From the NCBI GenBank assembly GCA_963788935.1, contig CAWBIM010000004.1, positions 496,001 to 560,000 of the forward strand: a DNA stretch of 64,000 nt, in the 5' to 3' direction. This DNA comes from JAOPZW01 sp963788935 (GTDB lineage Bacteria > Actinomycetota > Thermoleophilia > Solirubrobacterales > Solirubrobacteraceae). Of the stretch, positions 41,638-50,904 are shown in pieces (positions within the stretch are counted from its first letter, which is position 1; the number at the start of each line of letters is the position of its first letter). The translations under genes were made by a program, and so were the position numbers. The notes under the pieces are model-generated. The model saw only the letters and a program-made list of their open reading frames with translations. It had not been told where the DNA came from and made no database searches.

Positions 41638-43535
41638 CCCGGGAAGGCCAGCTGGTCGATGAACGCGTCGTTGAAGTCCGCGCGCCCGGACAGCTCGACG
41701 TACTCGACCTCGTCGAGGATCGACCGCGCCTCGGCCCGCTCGCGCAGCGACAGCGCCGCCATCTTCGCCCCCTCGCCGGCGACGTTGCCGGCCGAGACGA
41801 TCCGCGGCAGCGCGAGCTTCGGCACGAGGCCGATGCGGACCGCCGAGGCGGGGGAGAGGTAGGCGCCGAACGACCCCGCCAGCAGCACCTGCTGGATGTC
41901 GCCCGGCTCGAGGCCGAGCTCGCCGAGCAGGATGTGCCAGCCGGTCGCGATCGACGCCTTGGCGAACTGCAGCTCGCGCACGTCGCGCTGGGAGAGGAAG
42001 ACGCTGTTGGCCGGGTCCTCGCCCCGCCAGTGCATGACGAACACCCGCTCCTCGCCGATCTTCGTCAGGCGCGGTGCGAGCCCGGGGTGCAGCTCGGCGG
42101 CGGCCTCGTCCGGGATGAATCGGCCCGAATGGTCGAGCAGCCCGCTGTGGACGAGCTCCGAGACGCAGTCCACGAGGCCCGAGCCGCACATGCCGGCCGG
42201 GTCGGCGTCGCCGATGACCTGCAGACGGAACTCGTCGCCCTCGATCTTCACGCCCTCGATCGCGCCGTCCGCGGCCCGCATCCCGCAGCGGATCTGGGCG
42301 GCCTCGAAGGCGGGGCCGGCGGGCGCGGCGGTCGCGACGACGCGCTCGGCGGAGCCCAGCGCGATCTCGCTGTTCGTCCCGACGTCGATGAACAGCCGCA
42401 CGCGGCGGTCGCGCGTCAGGCCGGTCGCGAGCAGGCCCGCGACGATGTCGCCGCCGACGTACGCGCCGAGCGAGGGGAACACGAACGCGGGCGCCCGCGG
42501 GTGGATCGCGACGCCGAAGTCGGCCGCGCGCGCCGGCGGCAGCTCGTGGGTCGTGACGATGAACGGGGCCATCGACAGCGGCTCGGGGTCGATGCCGAGC
42601 GCGAGCTGGGTCATCGTGACGTTGCCGCAGATCGTCATCTCGTGGACGTCCGTCGGCTCGACGCCCGCGTCCTCGCAGACCTCGCGCGCGAGCTGGTCGA
42701 GCGTCTCGGTCGCCCGGGCCTGGAGCGCGCCGAGCGCGTCGGCGTCGAGCATCGTCGCCGACACGCGCGAGATCACGTCCGCGCCGTAGGGCTGCTGGCG
42801 GTTGAGCATCGACTTCACCGCCGCGGGCGTGCCCGTCTCGAGGTCGAGCAGCGTCGCGACGACGGTCGTCGTGCCGAGGTCGAACGCGATCGCGTAGCGC
42901 CGGCCGGTCGTGTCGCCGGGCTCGACCGCGACGAGCGCCTCGTCGCACACGACCGCGGTGACCTTGAAGTGCGCGTCGCGCAGCACGCGACCGAGCGTCT
43001 TGGCGACCTCGAGGTCGATCGTCGGCTCGAGGTCGTCGATGCCGTCGAGCAGCCGCTGGACGTCGGAGCGCTGGTCCTCGAGCGTCGGCTCGGAGAGCTC
43101 GACGTAGCGCTTCTGCAGCGCGGGGCGCAGGATGACGTGGCGCCCGACGCCGACGAGTGCGGCCTTCGGGCGGGTCTGCAGCGGCGGGACCTCGACGACG
43201 AGGTCATCGGTCGCGGTCGCCCGGCAGGCCAGGCGCCAGCCGGCGCGCAGCTCGTCGGGGCTGAACGCGCGGGGATCGACCCGGCCCACGGGCACGTCGC
43301 CCTCGACGACCCGGACCTTGCACTTCTTGCATGTGCCGTGCCCGCCGCACGTGGAGTCGATCGCGATGCCGTTCCAGCTGGCGGCGTCGAAGATCGGCGT
43401 GCCGCTCGGCACGCGGACGTCGGCGCCGTCGGGGAGGAAGCGCAGGCGGACACGCCCGGCGCCATGGGCGGCCGCGTCGTCCCCGCGCGCGTCGTCGGGC
43501 TCGTCGACCGGCCGCAGGTGCGGGCGGGCGTTCAC
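41634..43535 (-). CDS. Corrinoid activation ferredoxin/ASKHA protein (RamA-like)
   Basis: About 633 aa from GTG 43535. The N-terminal 2Fe-2S ferredoxin-like domain has DSTCGGHGTCKKCKV and a later RLACRA cysteine; the remainder is an ASKHA ATPase fold (YAIAFDLGTTTVVATLLDLE, FIDVGTNSEIALG, MCGSGLVDCVSELVHSGLLD, VLLAGSFGAYLSPASAVRIG). Such proteins (RamA, RACo) use ATP to reduce inactive cob(II)alamin to the active cob(I) state during corrinoid methyl transfer. Overlaps neighbours on both sides by 4 bases. Its presence argues that the adjacent corrinoid pathway is functional. Confidence 0.9.
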   Translation of the reverse strand: MNARPHLRPVDEPDDARGDDAAAHGAGRVRLRFLPDGADVRVPSGTPIFDAASWNGIAIDSTCGGHGTCKKCKVRVVEGDVPVGRVDPRAFSPDELRAGWRLACRATATDDLVVEVPPLQTRPKAALVGVGRHVILRPALQKRYVELSEPTLEDQRSDVQRLLDGIDDLEPTIDLEVAKTLGRVLRDAHFKVTAVVCDEALVAVEPGDTTGRRYAIAFDLGTTTVVATLLDLETGTPAAVKSMLNRQQPYGADVISRVSATMLDADALGALQARATETLDQLAREVCEDAGVEPTDVHEMTICGNVTMTQLALGIDPEPLSMAPFIVTTHELPPARAADFGVAIHPRAPAFVFPSLGAYVGGDIVAGLLATGLTRDRRVRLFIDVGTNSEIALGSAERVVATAAPAGPAFEAAQIRCGMRAADGAIEGVKIEGDEFRLQVIGDADPAGMCGSGLVDCVSELVHSGLLDHSGRFIPDEAAAELHPGLAPRLTKIGEERVFVMHWRGEDPANSVFLSQRDVRELQFAKASIATGWHILLGELGLEPGDIQQVLLAGSFGAYLSPASAVRIGLVPKLALPRIVSAGNVAGEGAKMAALSLRERAEARSILDEVEYVELSGRADFNDAFIDQLAFPG

Positions 43536-44395
43536 GCGGCGTCGGCCACCTTCGCCTTGCGCGCCCGGTGGGCGGCGATCCAGCGCCCGCCCCACGGATC
43601 GTGGCCGAGCAGCAGGTCGGCGGCGCGGACGCTCTCGACGACCACGGGCGCGGTGCTCATGATCGCGCTCGTCAGCCCGGCCTCCATCGCCATCGGCAGG
43701 AAGGCGGCGTTCAGGGCGTGGCGGTCGGGGAGGCCGAACGACACGTTCGAGGCCCCGAGGCTCATGTTCACGCCGAGGTGCTCGCGGATGAGACGGATCG
43801 TCTCGAGCGTGATCGTCACGGCGTCCGTGGCCGCGCCGACGGTCATCGCGAGCGGGTCGATCACGATGTCCTCGGGCTTGATGCCGTAGTCGCCGGCGAC
43901 CCGGACGATCTTCGTCGCGATCTCGAGACGCTGCTGCGGCGTCTCGGGGATGCCGGTCTCGTCGTTGGCCAGCGCGATGACGGCCGCGCCGTGCTTGGCC
44001 ACGAGCGGCAGGATCTCCTCGAGGCGGTCGTCCTCGCCGGTGACCGAGTTCACGAGCGCCTTGCCCTCGTAGACGGCGAGACCGGCCTCGAGCGCCTCGA
44101 TGACCGAGGAGTCGATGCAGATCGGCAGGTCCGTCGCGTTCTGGACGACCTGCAGCATGTTCTGCAGCAGCTCGGCCTCGTCGACGAGCGGGATCCCGGC
44201 GTTGACGTCGAGCATGTCGGCGCCGGCCTCGGTCTGGGCCTCCGCGTCGACGGTCACCGTCGAGAGGTCGCCGTTGCGCAGCGCCTCGGCGAAGACCTTG
44301 CGCCCCGTGGGGTTGATGCGCTCTCCGATGATGCAGAAGGGCTGCTCGGGCCCGATGGTGACGGTGCTAGACCGCGACTCGAGGACGGTGTCCAT
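43532..44395 (-). CDS. Methyl-corrinoid:tetrahydrofolate methyltransferase (pterin-binding, MtgA-like)
   Basis: 287 aa. A DHPS-like TIM barrel: FCIIGERINPTGRKVFAEAL at the N-terminus, AGADMLDVNAGIP, LPICIDSSVIEALEAGL, ALVNSVTGEDDRLEEILP, IVIDPLAMTVG and LGASNVSFGLPDRHALNAAF. This matches the methyl-THF:corrinoid methyltransferases (AcsE, MtvA, MtgA) rather than folate-synthesis DHPS. It would move the methyl group from the corrinoid protein to THF. Overlaps the MetF-like gene by 29 bases upstream and the activator by 4 bases downstream. Confidence 0.9.
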   Translation of the reverse strand: MDTVLESRSSTVTIGPEQPFCIIGERINPTGRKVFAEALRNGDLSTVTVDAEAQTEAGADMLDVNAGIPLVDEAELLQNMLQVVQNATDLPICIDSSVIEALEAGLAVYEGKALVNSVTGEDDRLEEILPLVAKHGAAVIALANDETGIPETPQQRLEIATKIVRVAGDYGIKPEDIVIDPLAMTVGAATDAVTITLETIRLIREHLGVNMSLGASNVSFGLPDRHALNAAFLPMAMEAGLTSAIMSTAPVVVESVRAADLLLGHDPWGGRWIAAHRARKAKVADAA

Positions 44396-45308
44396 GCGGC
44401 TGGTCCCTTTCGGCTCTGGGCTTGATGCCCAGTCGTTGACAGAGCTTGGCGATTCCGGCGTCTTTCCGGAACGAGATGAAGTGCAGGCCCGCGACCCCCG
44501 GCAGCGACCGGGCGTGGTCGGCGATCTCGCAGGCGATGTCGAAGCACTCGATCTGCTGGTCGGCGGCGGCCTCGGCGCGCGCGATCGTCGCGGGCGGCAC
44601 CTCGATGCCGGCGACCTTGGCGTCGACGAACTTCAGCGCGCTCGCGGAGCGCACGATGAGGATCGACGGGATCAGCGCGCAGCGCTCGGCGAGGCCGGTC
44701 GCGACGGCGCGGGCCATGAACGCCTCGAGGCGGTCGGGGGTGAAGCAGATCTGCAGCTGCAGGAACTGGGCGCCGGCGTCGGCCTTCTTGTGCGCGCGGG
44801 CGACGCGGTGCTCGAACGGCGGGGCGCCCGGGTTCTCGACCGCGCCGAGGAACAGGCGCGGCGCCGGCTGAAGGACGCGGCCGGAGAGGTAGTGCCCTTC
44901 CTTCAGGCCGCGCGCGACGTTCAGCAGCTGCGGGCTGTCGAGGTCGAAGACGCGCCGGGTCTCGGGCTCGTCGCCCGCGACGACGTCGTCGCCCGTCATG
45001 CAGCTCACGTTCTCGATGCCGTGCATGGCCGCGCCGACGATCTCGGCCTGGAGGTTGAGCCGGTTGCGGTCGCGGCAGGCGAGCTGCATGACCGGCTCGA
45101 CCCCGCACGCCTTCAGCGCGATGGCCACCGAGAGCGGCGAGGCGTGGGCGTGCGCGGCCGGGTTGTCCGTCGCGTTGATCGCGTCGACCCACGCCTTCAT
45201 CGGCGCGAGCTGGCGCTGGATCTCCGGGTAGCCGCCACCGTCGATCGTCGGCATCTCCGCGGTGACGACGAACTCGCCCGCGGTCAGCTTCGACTCAAGG
45301 CGCGACAT
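44367..45308 (-). CDS. Methylenetetrahydrofolate reductase (MetF-like)
   Basis: 313 aa. FVVTAEMPTIDGGGYPEIQR, WVDAINATDNPAAHAHASPL, VMQLACRDRNRLNLQAEIVG, VSCMTGDDVVAGDEPETRRV and AGAQFLQLQICFTPDRLEAF follow the MTHFR barrel, including the flavin and folate contacts (Asp in TGDD and the RDRN loop). In this operon it would run in the oxidative direction, methyl-THF to methylene-THF, feeding the one-carbon pool. Paired with a MetV-type protein, whose gene overlaps it by 14 bases. Ends with a short PRVAV tail beyond the core. Confidence 0.9.
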   Translation of the reverse strand: MSRLESKLTAGEFVVTAEMPTIDGGGYPEIQRQLAPMKAWVDAINATDNPAAHAHASPLSVAIALKACGVEPVMQLACRDRNRLNLQAEIVGAAMHGIENVSCMTGDDVVAGDEPETRRVFDLDSPQLLNVARGLKEGHYLSGRVLQPAPRLFLGAVENPGAPPFEHRVARAHKKADAGAQFLQLQICFTPDRLEAFMARAVATGLAERCALIPSILIVRSASALKFVDAKVAGIEVPPATIARAEAAADQQIECFDIACEIADHARSLPGVAGLHFISFRKDAGIAKLCQRLGIKPRAERDQPHGHRPRVAV

Positions 45309-45659
45309 CTCCGCCCGTCGACCAGCCCGCCGGAGTCTGCTTGTCCCGGCCGGTGATGAGGTTGCGCCACGACGACGTGCCCTTGAGGGAGTTGTCGACG
45401 GGCGGGCGCAGCTGGTGGATGTGCTCGCCCCAGACCGGCAGCTTGTCCGCGCGCCCGTAGGCCTTGACCCAGACGCAGGGCATCTCGGGCTTGACCTCGC
45501 AGTTGCCGTCCGGGCGCACGCCGCCGCACGGCCCGTTGCGCAGCGTCTTCGGGCACGTCATGGGACAGGTCAGGCCGGTGTCGTGCAGGACGCACTGGCC
45601 GCACATGCGGCAGTCCCAGATCGGCCCCTTGAGGGCGTGCTCGACGGTCTCGAGCAGGC

Positions 45660-45663
<4 letters not shown>
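45295..45663 (-). CDS. MetV-like zinc-binding partner of MTHFR (MTHFR_C)
   Basis: 122 aa with eight cysteines in the order C18, C21, C24, C33, C37, C46, C55 and C63 (WDCRMCGQCVL, TCPMTCPK, GPCGG, NCEVKPEMPC). This is the MTHFR C-terminal or MetV family found with MetF in Wood-Ljungdahl and corrinoid methyl pathways, where it forms the MetVF complex. The metal type (zinc or Fe-S) is not determinable here. ATG overlaps the corrinoid-protein stop by 4 bases. Confidence 0.87.
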
Positions 45664-46321
<658 letters not shown>

Positions 46322-46325
<4 letters not shown>

Positions 46326-47101
46326 GCGGCTCTCCTTCCCTTGTCGCTGTGGCCCAGCCGCGCGCTCAGCGCCGCTGCCTCCTTGGTCAGTACCGGCTTG
46401 AGCTCCGCCACCCGCTCCGGCGGCAGGCGGAGCGTCGGCCCCGAGATCGCGAGCGCCGCGATGACGTCGGCGGTCGGCCCGTGGACCGGGGCGGCCAGGG
46501 CGGTCAGCCCCGGCTCGAGCTCGTCGATCGCGGTCGCGAACGCGTCGCGACGGACCCGCTCGAACTCGGCCTCGAGCAGCGCGCGGTCGATGATCGTCCC
46601 CTCCGCGACGCGGCGCAGCCGGCCGGCGGGGAGCTCCGCGGCGCCGTAGGCGACGAGCACCTTGCCGACGGCGGTCGTGTGGTAGTCGACGCTGCGGCCG
46701 ACCCACTGGCCGGTGCCGAGGAAGTGGACGCTGTCGACCTGGGCGAGGTGCTCGACCCCGCGGACGCCGGGGACCGCGAGGTTGATCGTCTCGCCGCTGC
46801 GCTCGCCGAGGTCCTCGAGCGGGATCTGGGCGAGGTCGACGAGGTTGCGCTCGACGACGCCGCGGTGCGCGAAGCGCATGATCGCCGGGCCGGCCTCGAG
46901 CTTGCCGCGGTTGGCGGTGCGGCGCACGAGGCCGTGGCGCTCGAGGCTCGAGAGCAGGCGCGAGGCCGTGCTCTTGGGCAGGTCGGCCGCGACCGCGAGG
47001 TCGCCGACGCCGATCGGCTCGGCGCTGTCGAGGACGAGCGTCAGCAGCTGGGCCGCCCGGTCGATCGCCTGGGTGCCCTGGGGTGTCCCCCGGCGATCCA
47101 C
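46322..47101 (-). CDS. IclR-family regulator of the corrinoid operon
   Basis: About 259 aa from GTG 47101 (VDRRGTPQGTQAIDRAAQLL), chosen because it leaves the operator at 47106-47121 upstream; GTG 47122 is the alternative. Winged helix IGVGDLAVAADLPKSTASRL followed by LERHGLVRR; the effector domain includes LGERSGETINLAVPGVRGVE, TAVGKVLVAYGAAELPAGRL and AIDELEPGLTALAAPVHGP. First gene of a seven-gene overlapping set and divergent from mttB, so it probably controls both directions. Confidence 0.9.
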
Positions 47102-47105
47102 GTTC

Positions 47106-47121
47106 TGGAACTCTTGTTCCA
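47106..47121. promoter_or_regulatory. IclR-type operator
   Basis: TGGAACTCTTGTTCCA has perfect 6-bp arms and a 4-base centre, a classic IclR-family site shape. It lies 5-20 bases before the IclR start and about 85-100 bases before the divergent mttB start, and overlaps the -35 position of a possible plus-strand promoter with -10 TAGGTT (47130-47135). Confidence 0.65.
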
Positions 47122-47204
47122 CGGTTGTGTAGGTTACGCACGCCGCGAGGGCGTGGTCAAGCCCGATCGTTCCGCGGCCAGGACTTCGACCGAGGGGAGC
47201 ACCG

Positions 47205-48644
47205 ATGTTCGTCAACAAGATGCCTCGCTACGAGATCCTCAGCGAGGACGCCATGGAAACGCTCGACCGCGGCTGGCGCCGGATCGTGTCCGAGCTCGGC
47301 GTCGAGTTCCTGCTCGAGGAGTCGCTCGAGGAGTTCCGCAAGGCGGGCCAGAAGGTCGAGGGCAACAACGTCAAGCTCGACCCGGAGTTCATCCTCGAGC
47401 AGATCGCCAAGGCCCCGCGCGAGTTCGACATCCAGGCCCGCAACCCGGCGAACACGGTCCACATCGGCGGGGACCACATGGTCTTCGCGTCGGTCTACGG
47501 GCCGCCGTTCGTGCGCGAGGGCGACACCCGCCGCGACGCGACGATGGAGGACTACCGCAACTTCGTGAAGCTGTCGCAGTCCTTCCCGCAGCTCGACTCG
47601 CCGGGCGGGACGATCGTCGAGCCGAACGACACGCCGCTCGACTCGCGCCACCTCGACATGGTCTACGCGCTGCAGACCCTGTCGGACAAGCCGTACATGG
47701 GCTCGGTGACGAGCGGCCCGAACGCGGTCGACACGATCGCGATGGGCGAGATCCTCTTCGGCGGCAGCGAGGCGATCGAGCAGACATCGGCGTCGGTGTC
47801 GCTCATCAACGTCAACTCGCCGCTGCGCTTCGACGACCGCATGCTCGGGGCGCTGCACGAGTACGTGAAGCGCAACCAGGCCGTGATCGTCACGCCGTTC
47901 CTGCTCATGGGCGCGATGTCGCCCGTGTCGATCCCCGCGACGCTCGTGCAGCAGATCGCCGAGGGCCTCGCCGGCATCGCGCTGACGCAGCTGATCCGCC
48001 CGGGCGCCCCGGTGATCTTCGGCTCGTTCCTGTCGAACACCGACATGCAGTCGGGCTCGCCGTCGTTCGGCACGCCGGAGTCGGCCATCGGCCTGCTGTG
48101 CACGGGCCAGATCGCGCGCCACTTCGGCCTGCCGTTCCGGTCCGGCGGCGCGCTGAACGCCTCGCAGACAGCCGATGCCCAGGCGGCCTACGAGGGCCTG
48201 ATGACGATGCTCCCGACCTTCCTCGCCGGCACGAACTACGTCATGCACTCGGCCGGCTGGCTCGAGGGCGGGCTCGTGTCCTGCTACGAGAAGTTCATCA
48301 TCGACATCGAGCTCCTGCGGATGCTCCAGCACGAGTTCACGCCGCTCGAGATCAACGAGGAGACGCTCGCGTTCGGCGCCCACGAGGAGGTCGGCGCCGG
48401 CGGCCACTTCCTCGGCGCGATGCACACGCTCGAGCGCTTCCGCGAGTGCTTCTACCGGCCGCTCTTGAGCTCGACGGAGAACTTCGACCGCTGGACGCGC
48501 AACGGCGGGCGCGATGCGACGGAGCGGGCGGGGGAGATCTGGCGCAAGACGCTCGAGGAGTACGAGCAGCCCCCGATGGACGAGGCGGTCGACGCGGAGC
48601 TCCAGGAGTACGTGGTCCGGCGGCGGCGGGAGCTGGGGGACTAG
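47205..48644 (+). CDS. Trimethylamine/glycine-betaine methyltransferase (MttB superfamily, non-pyrrolysine)
   Basis: 479 aa. Family marks include YEILSEDAMETLDRGWRRIV at the start, VYGPPFVREGDTRRDATMED, LDMVYALQTLSDKPYMGSV, MGAMSPVSIPATLVQQIAEG and LPFRSGGALNASQTADAQAA. True trimethylamine MttB needs a pyrrolysine encoded by an in-frame TAG; none interrupts this frame, so it belongs to the widespread non-Pyl group that includes the betaine demethylase MtgB. GAGGGGAG precedes ATG 47205. Divergent from the IclR/corrinoid operon, whose B12 protein should accept the methyl group. Betaine is the favoured substrate because of the choline genes at 2.9-6 kb. Confidence 0.88.
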   Translation: MFVNKMPRYEILSEDAMETLDRGWRRIVSELGVEFLLEESLEEFRKAGQKVEGNNVKLDPEFILEQIAKAPREFDIQARNPANTVHIGGDHMVFASVYGPPFVREGDTRRDATMEDYRNFVKLSQSFPQLDSPGGTIVEPNDTPLDSRHLDMVYALQTLSDKPYMGSVTSGPNAVDTIAMGEILFGGSEAIEQTSASVSLINVNSPLRFDDRMLGALHEYVKRNQAVIVTPFLLMGAMSPVSIPATLVQQIAEGLAGIALTQLIRPGAPVIFGSFLSNTDMQSGSPSFGTPESAIGLLCTGQIARHFGLPFRSGGALNASQTADAQAAYEGLMTMLPTFLAGTNYVMHSAGWLEGGLVSCYEKFIIDIELLRMLQHEFTPLEINEETLAFGAHEEVGAGGHFLGAMHTLERFRECFYRPLLSSTENFDRWTRNGGRDATERAGEIWRKTLEEYEQPPMDEAVDAELQEYVVRRRRELGD

Positions 48645-49200
48645 GGGCTTGGTGCGGGCCGGGCCGATGCTCTGGCGCCATGCGCGGTTCCTTCGCGGTG
48701 CGCTTGCCGTCCTGAACTGAGGCGGCGAGGGGAGCGGGCCAGGCGTCGGTGGCGCGAAGCGCGGGGCGTTGGCCCGCCCTTCCTCCTTACCGCGGCGGTT
48801 CGCCGGCGCAGCGGGAACCGTGAGCGCTCGCGCGTGGCGCCGCGAGCGCGGGGCAGTGGACTTACGCCCAGCGACGGTGCGTCGGCTGCGACGACCGCGG
48901 GCACGCCACGAGGCTGGCGGCGACGAGATCACGCTGGCGGCGGTGCCAGTCGGCGGCGGTCGCGGTGGGGGCGGATGCGACGGTGGTGGGCATGGGCAGC
49001 AGCTTCCCGCGGCGCGGGGCGGCCGGGCCATGGGGGCTCACCCGTGTCCTACGCCCGCGGTCCCGTACACCGGCGGTGGGGTATCCCGCACACGCCGACG
49101 GTGGTGGACCGCCGTCGCGAGTGTCTCCCGCCGCTGAATTGGCACAGTTCGGGGGTCCGCTGTGACGCGCGGCCTGGCAGCCTCGGGGCTGATGCGCGAA
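48645..49200. other. Long intergenic region, no gene recognised
   Basis: This 556-base gap lies between mttB and the AbiEi/DUF559 gene. Open frames on both strands are low-complexity and show no family. Local features are G-rich GGTGGTGGGC-type tracts around 48980-49000 and an 8-bp inverted repeat CCTGGCAG/CTGCCAGG (49173-49180 and 49205-49212) at the next gene's start. No tRNA or riboswitch core was recognised. Confidence 0.5.
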
Positions 49201-50133
49201 ATGTCTGCCAGGCGCACAGAAGGAGCATCAGTACCCCTCGAGAGGGCGCTCGCGGCGCTCGCCTACCGGCAGTACGGCGTGGTGTCGCGCGCCCAACTCC
49301 GCGACCTCGGGCTCAGCGACAGCCGCGTCACCGCGCGGGTCGGGCGCGGCGGGCTCGTGCCGGTCCACCGGGGCGTGTTCGCGGTCGGTCATTCGATGCT
49401 CGCCGTGCGTGGCGTCTGGATGGCCGCGGTCCTCGCCGGCGGGCCGCAAGCCGTGCTCAGTCACGCCGCAGCCGGCGCGCTGTGGGAGCTGCGGGGCAGC
49501 ACCGCCACCACGATCGACATCACCATTCCCGGCGCCGGCGGCCGGCGGCGACGCAAGGACCTGCGCATCCACCGCGCCCGGAGCCTCGACCGCCAGGCCA
49601 CGATCCGCGAGCGGATCCCGGTCACCACCCCGGCACGGACGATCCTCGACCTCGCGGCGACCCTGAACCGTCGCGCGCTCGAGCGCGTCCTCGACCAGGC
49701 CGAGGTGCTCCGCCTCGCCGACGTCCCGGCGCTCGTCGCCGCAGCGCGTGCCACCACGGGTCATCCGGGAGCGCCACGGCTCCTGGACGCCCTCGACGGA
49801 CACGCGCCCGGCACGACGCTCACGCGCAGTGATCTCGAGGAGCGCTTCCTTGCGCTGTGCCGCGCCGCCGGGCTCCCGAGGCCCCTGTGCAACCACCCCG
49901 TCGTCGGTCCGAAGGTCGACTTCGTCTTCCCCGATCACCGGCTGCTCGTCGAGACCGACAGCTGGCGCTGGCACCGCTCTCGCGCGCAGTTCGAGACCGA
50001 CCGCCGGCGCGACGCGGTCCACGCCGCCGCCGGCTGGCGCACGCTGCGCTTCACGCACGACCGCATCGCCCACCACCCCCGCGAGGTCGCGGAGATCATG
50101 GGCGCGGTGCTCGCCGCCGACGCGGTCGCATGA
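49201..50133 (+). CDS. AbiEi-antitoxin-like and DUF559 (endonuclease-fold) protein
   Basis: About 310 aa from ATG 49201 (ATG 49192 also possible). N-terminal winged-helix AbiEi_4-like part (LERALAALAYRQYGVVSRAQ, LGLSDSRVTARVGRGGLVPV, HRGVFAVGH), a middle RERIPVTTPARTILDLA, and a C-terminal DUF559/Vsr-like domain (KVDFVFPDHRLLVETDSWRW, FETDRRRDAVHAAAGWRTLR, FTHDRIAHHPREVA) with the D...E-x-D arrangement of PD-(D/E)xK nucleases. Frequent in actinobacteria, with function unproven; defence or DNA handling is inference. No toxin partner gene is adjacent. Confidence 0.75.
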   Translation: MSARRTEGASVPLERALAALAYRQYGVVSRAQLRDLGLSDSRVTARVGRGGLVPVHRGVFAVGHSMLAVRGVWMAAVLAGGPQAVLSHAAAGALWELRGSTATTIDITIPGAGGRRRRKDLRIHRARSLDRQATIRERIPVTTPARTILDLAATLNRRALERVLDQAEVLRLADVPALVAAARATTGHPGAPRLLDALDGHAPGTTLTRSDLEERFLALCRAAGLPRPLCNHPVVGPKVDFVFPDHRLLVETDSWRWHRSRAQFETDRRRDAVHAAAGWRTLRFTHDRIAHHPREVAEIMGAVLAADAVA

Positions 50134-50190
50134 CCACAGGGCGCCGGCCGGCCCGCCCCCCGCGGACCGGCCGGCCAGGGACGCCGAGGC

Positions 50191-50721
50191 TCAGGCGCCG
50201 AGGATCTGGCGCACCGAGGCGCGGAACGCCTGCTGCGCGGCGCGGACCGCGGCCGCGCGGGTCTGGGCCGCCGGGCGGACGGCCGCGGCGAACGCCTTGC
50301 GCGCGGCGCGGAACTGCGGCGCGAGCGTGGTGAGCGCCGAGCGGTACGCGGCGCGGGCGTCGGTGCAGGCCTGCGAGGAGCGGTCGGCGCGGCAGGCCGT
50401 GCGCTTGGCGGTGAACGCCGTGCGCAGCTGGGCACTGAGCGGCGCGACGGCAGCGCGGTAGGCGTCACGGGCGGGCTTCGCGGCCGCCGCGAAGGCGTCG
50501 TTCGCCGCCTTGACCGCGGCGGCGCGGGTTGTGCACGCGGTCGCGAGCGACTGGGCCTGCGCGGCCGTCAGTCCGCGCGGGACGCGGTTGTTCTCGACCG
50601 CGCGGCAGGCGCGCGAGCGGTCGTGGTGGCGGCCGCCGCCGTGGGCGAGCGCCGAGCTCGGCAGCGCGAGCGCGACGAGCAGTCCGACGGCGAGGCAGAG
50701 GCGGGCAAGGCGAGACGTCAT
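50191..50721 (-). CDS. Secreted alanine-rich helical protein
   Basis: About 176 aa. ATG 50721 has AAGGA before it and begins a clear signal peptide (MTSRLARLCLAVGLLVALAL, cleavage near SSALA-HG). The mature part starts with a His-rich HGGGRHHDRSR and is then almost wholly helical, with repeated A-x-x-A-F/Y-R-A-A blocks (AFAAAAKPARDAYRAAVAPL) and paired cysteines (CRADRSSQAC). No enzyme motif. Possible extracytoplasmic binding or structural role; unknown. Confidence 0.65.
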   Translation of the reverse strand: MTSRLARLCLAVGLLVALALPSSALAHGGGRHHDRSRACRAVENNRVPRGLTAAQAQSLATACTTRAAAVKAANDAFAAAAKPARDAYRAAVAPLSAQLRTAFTAKRTACRADRSSQACTDARAAYRSALTTLAPQFRAARKAFAAAVRPAAQTRAAAVRAAQQAFRASVRQILGA

Positions 50722-50904
50722 CGTGTCCTTCTCAGTGGTGGGGGAGCGCGCCCGGCGGCGCTGTCCGTCCCTGAACAACCGGATTCCCGTGGGGTTGCGG
50801 TGACCCGCCGCCGGCCACGCGGTCATCGAACGCCGGCCTCATCGCGCGGGCGCCGCGGCCCCGTACTGTTGAACGGCCGACGACCTTCACGGCCGAACCC
50901 CCGA

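Noticed and set aside
43532..44395. Dihydropteroate synthase for folate synthesis
   Set aside because: The barrel resembles DHPS, but motifs and operon context match methyl-THF:corrinoid methyltransferases; no folate-synthesis genes are nearby.
47205..48644. Pyrrolysine-type MttB
   Set aside because: The frame is continuous with no in-frame TAG, so this is the non-pyrrolysine branch.
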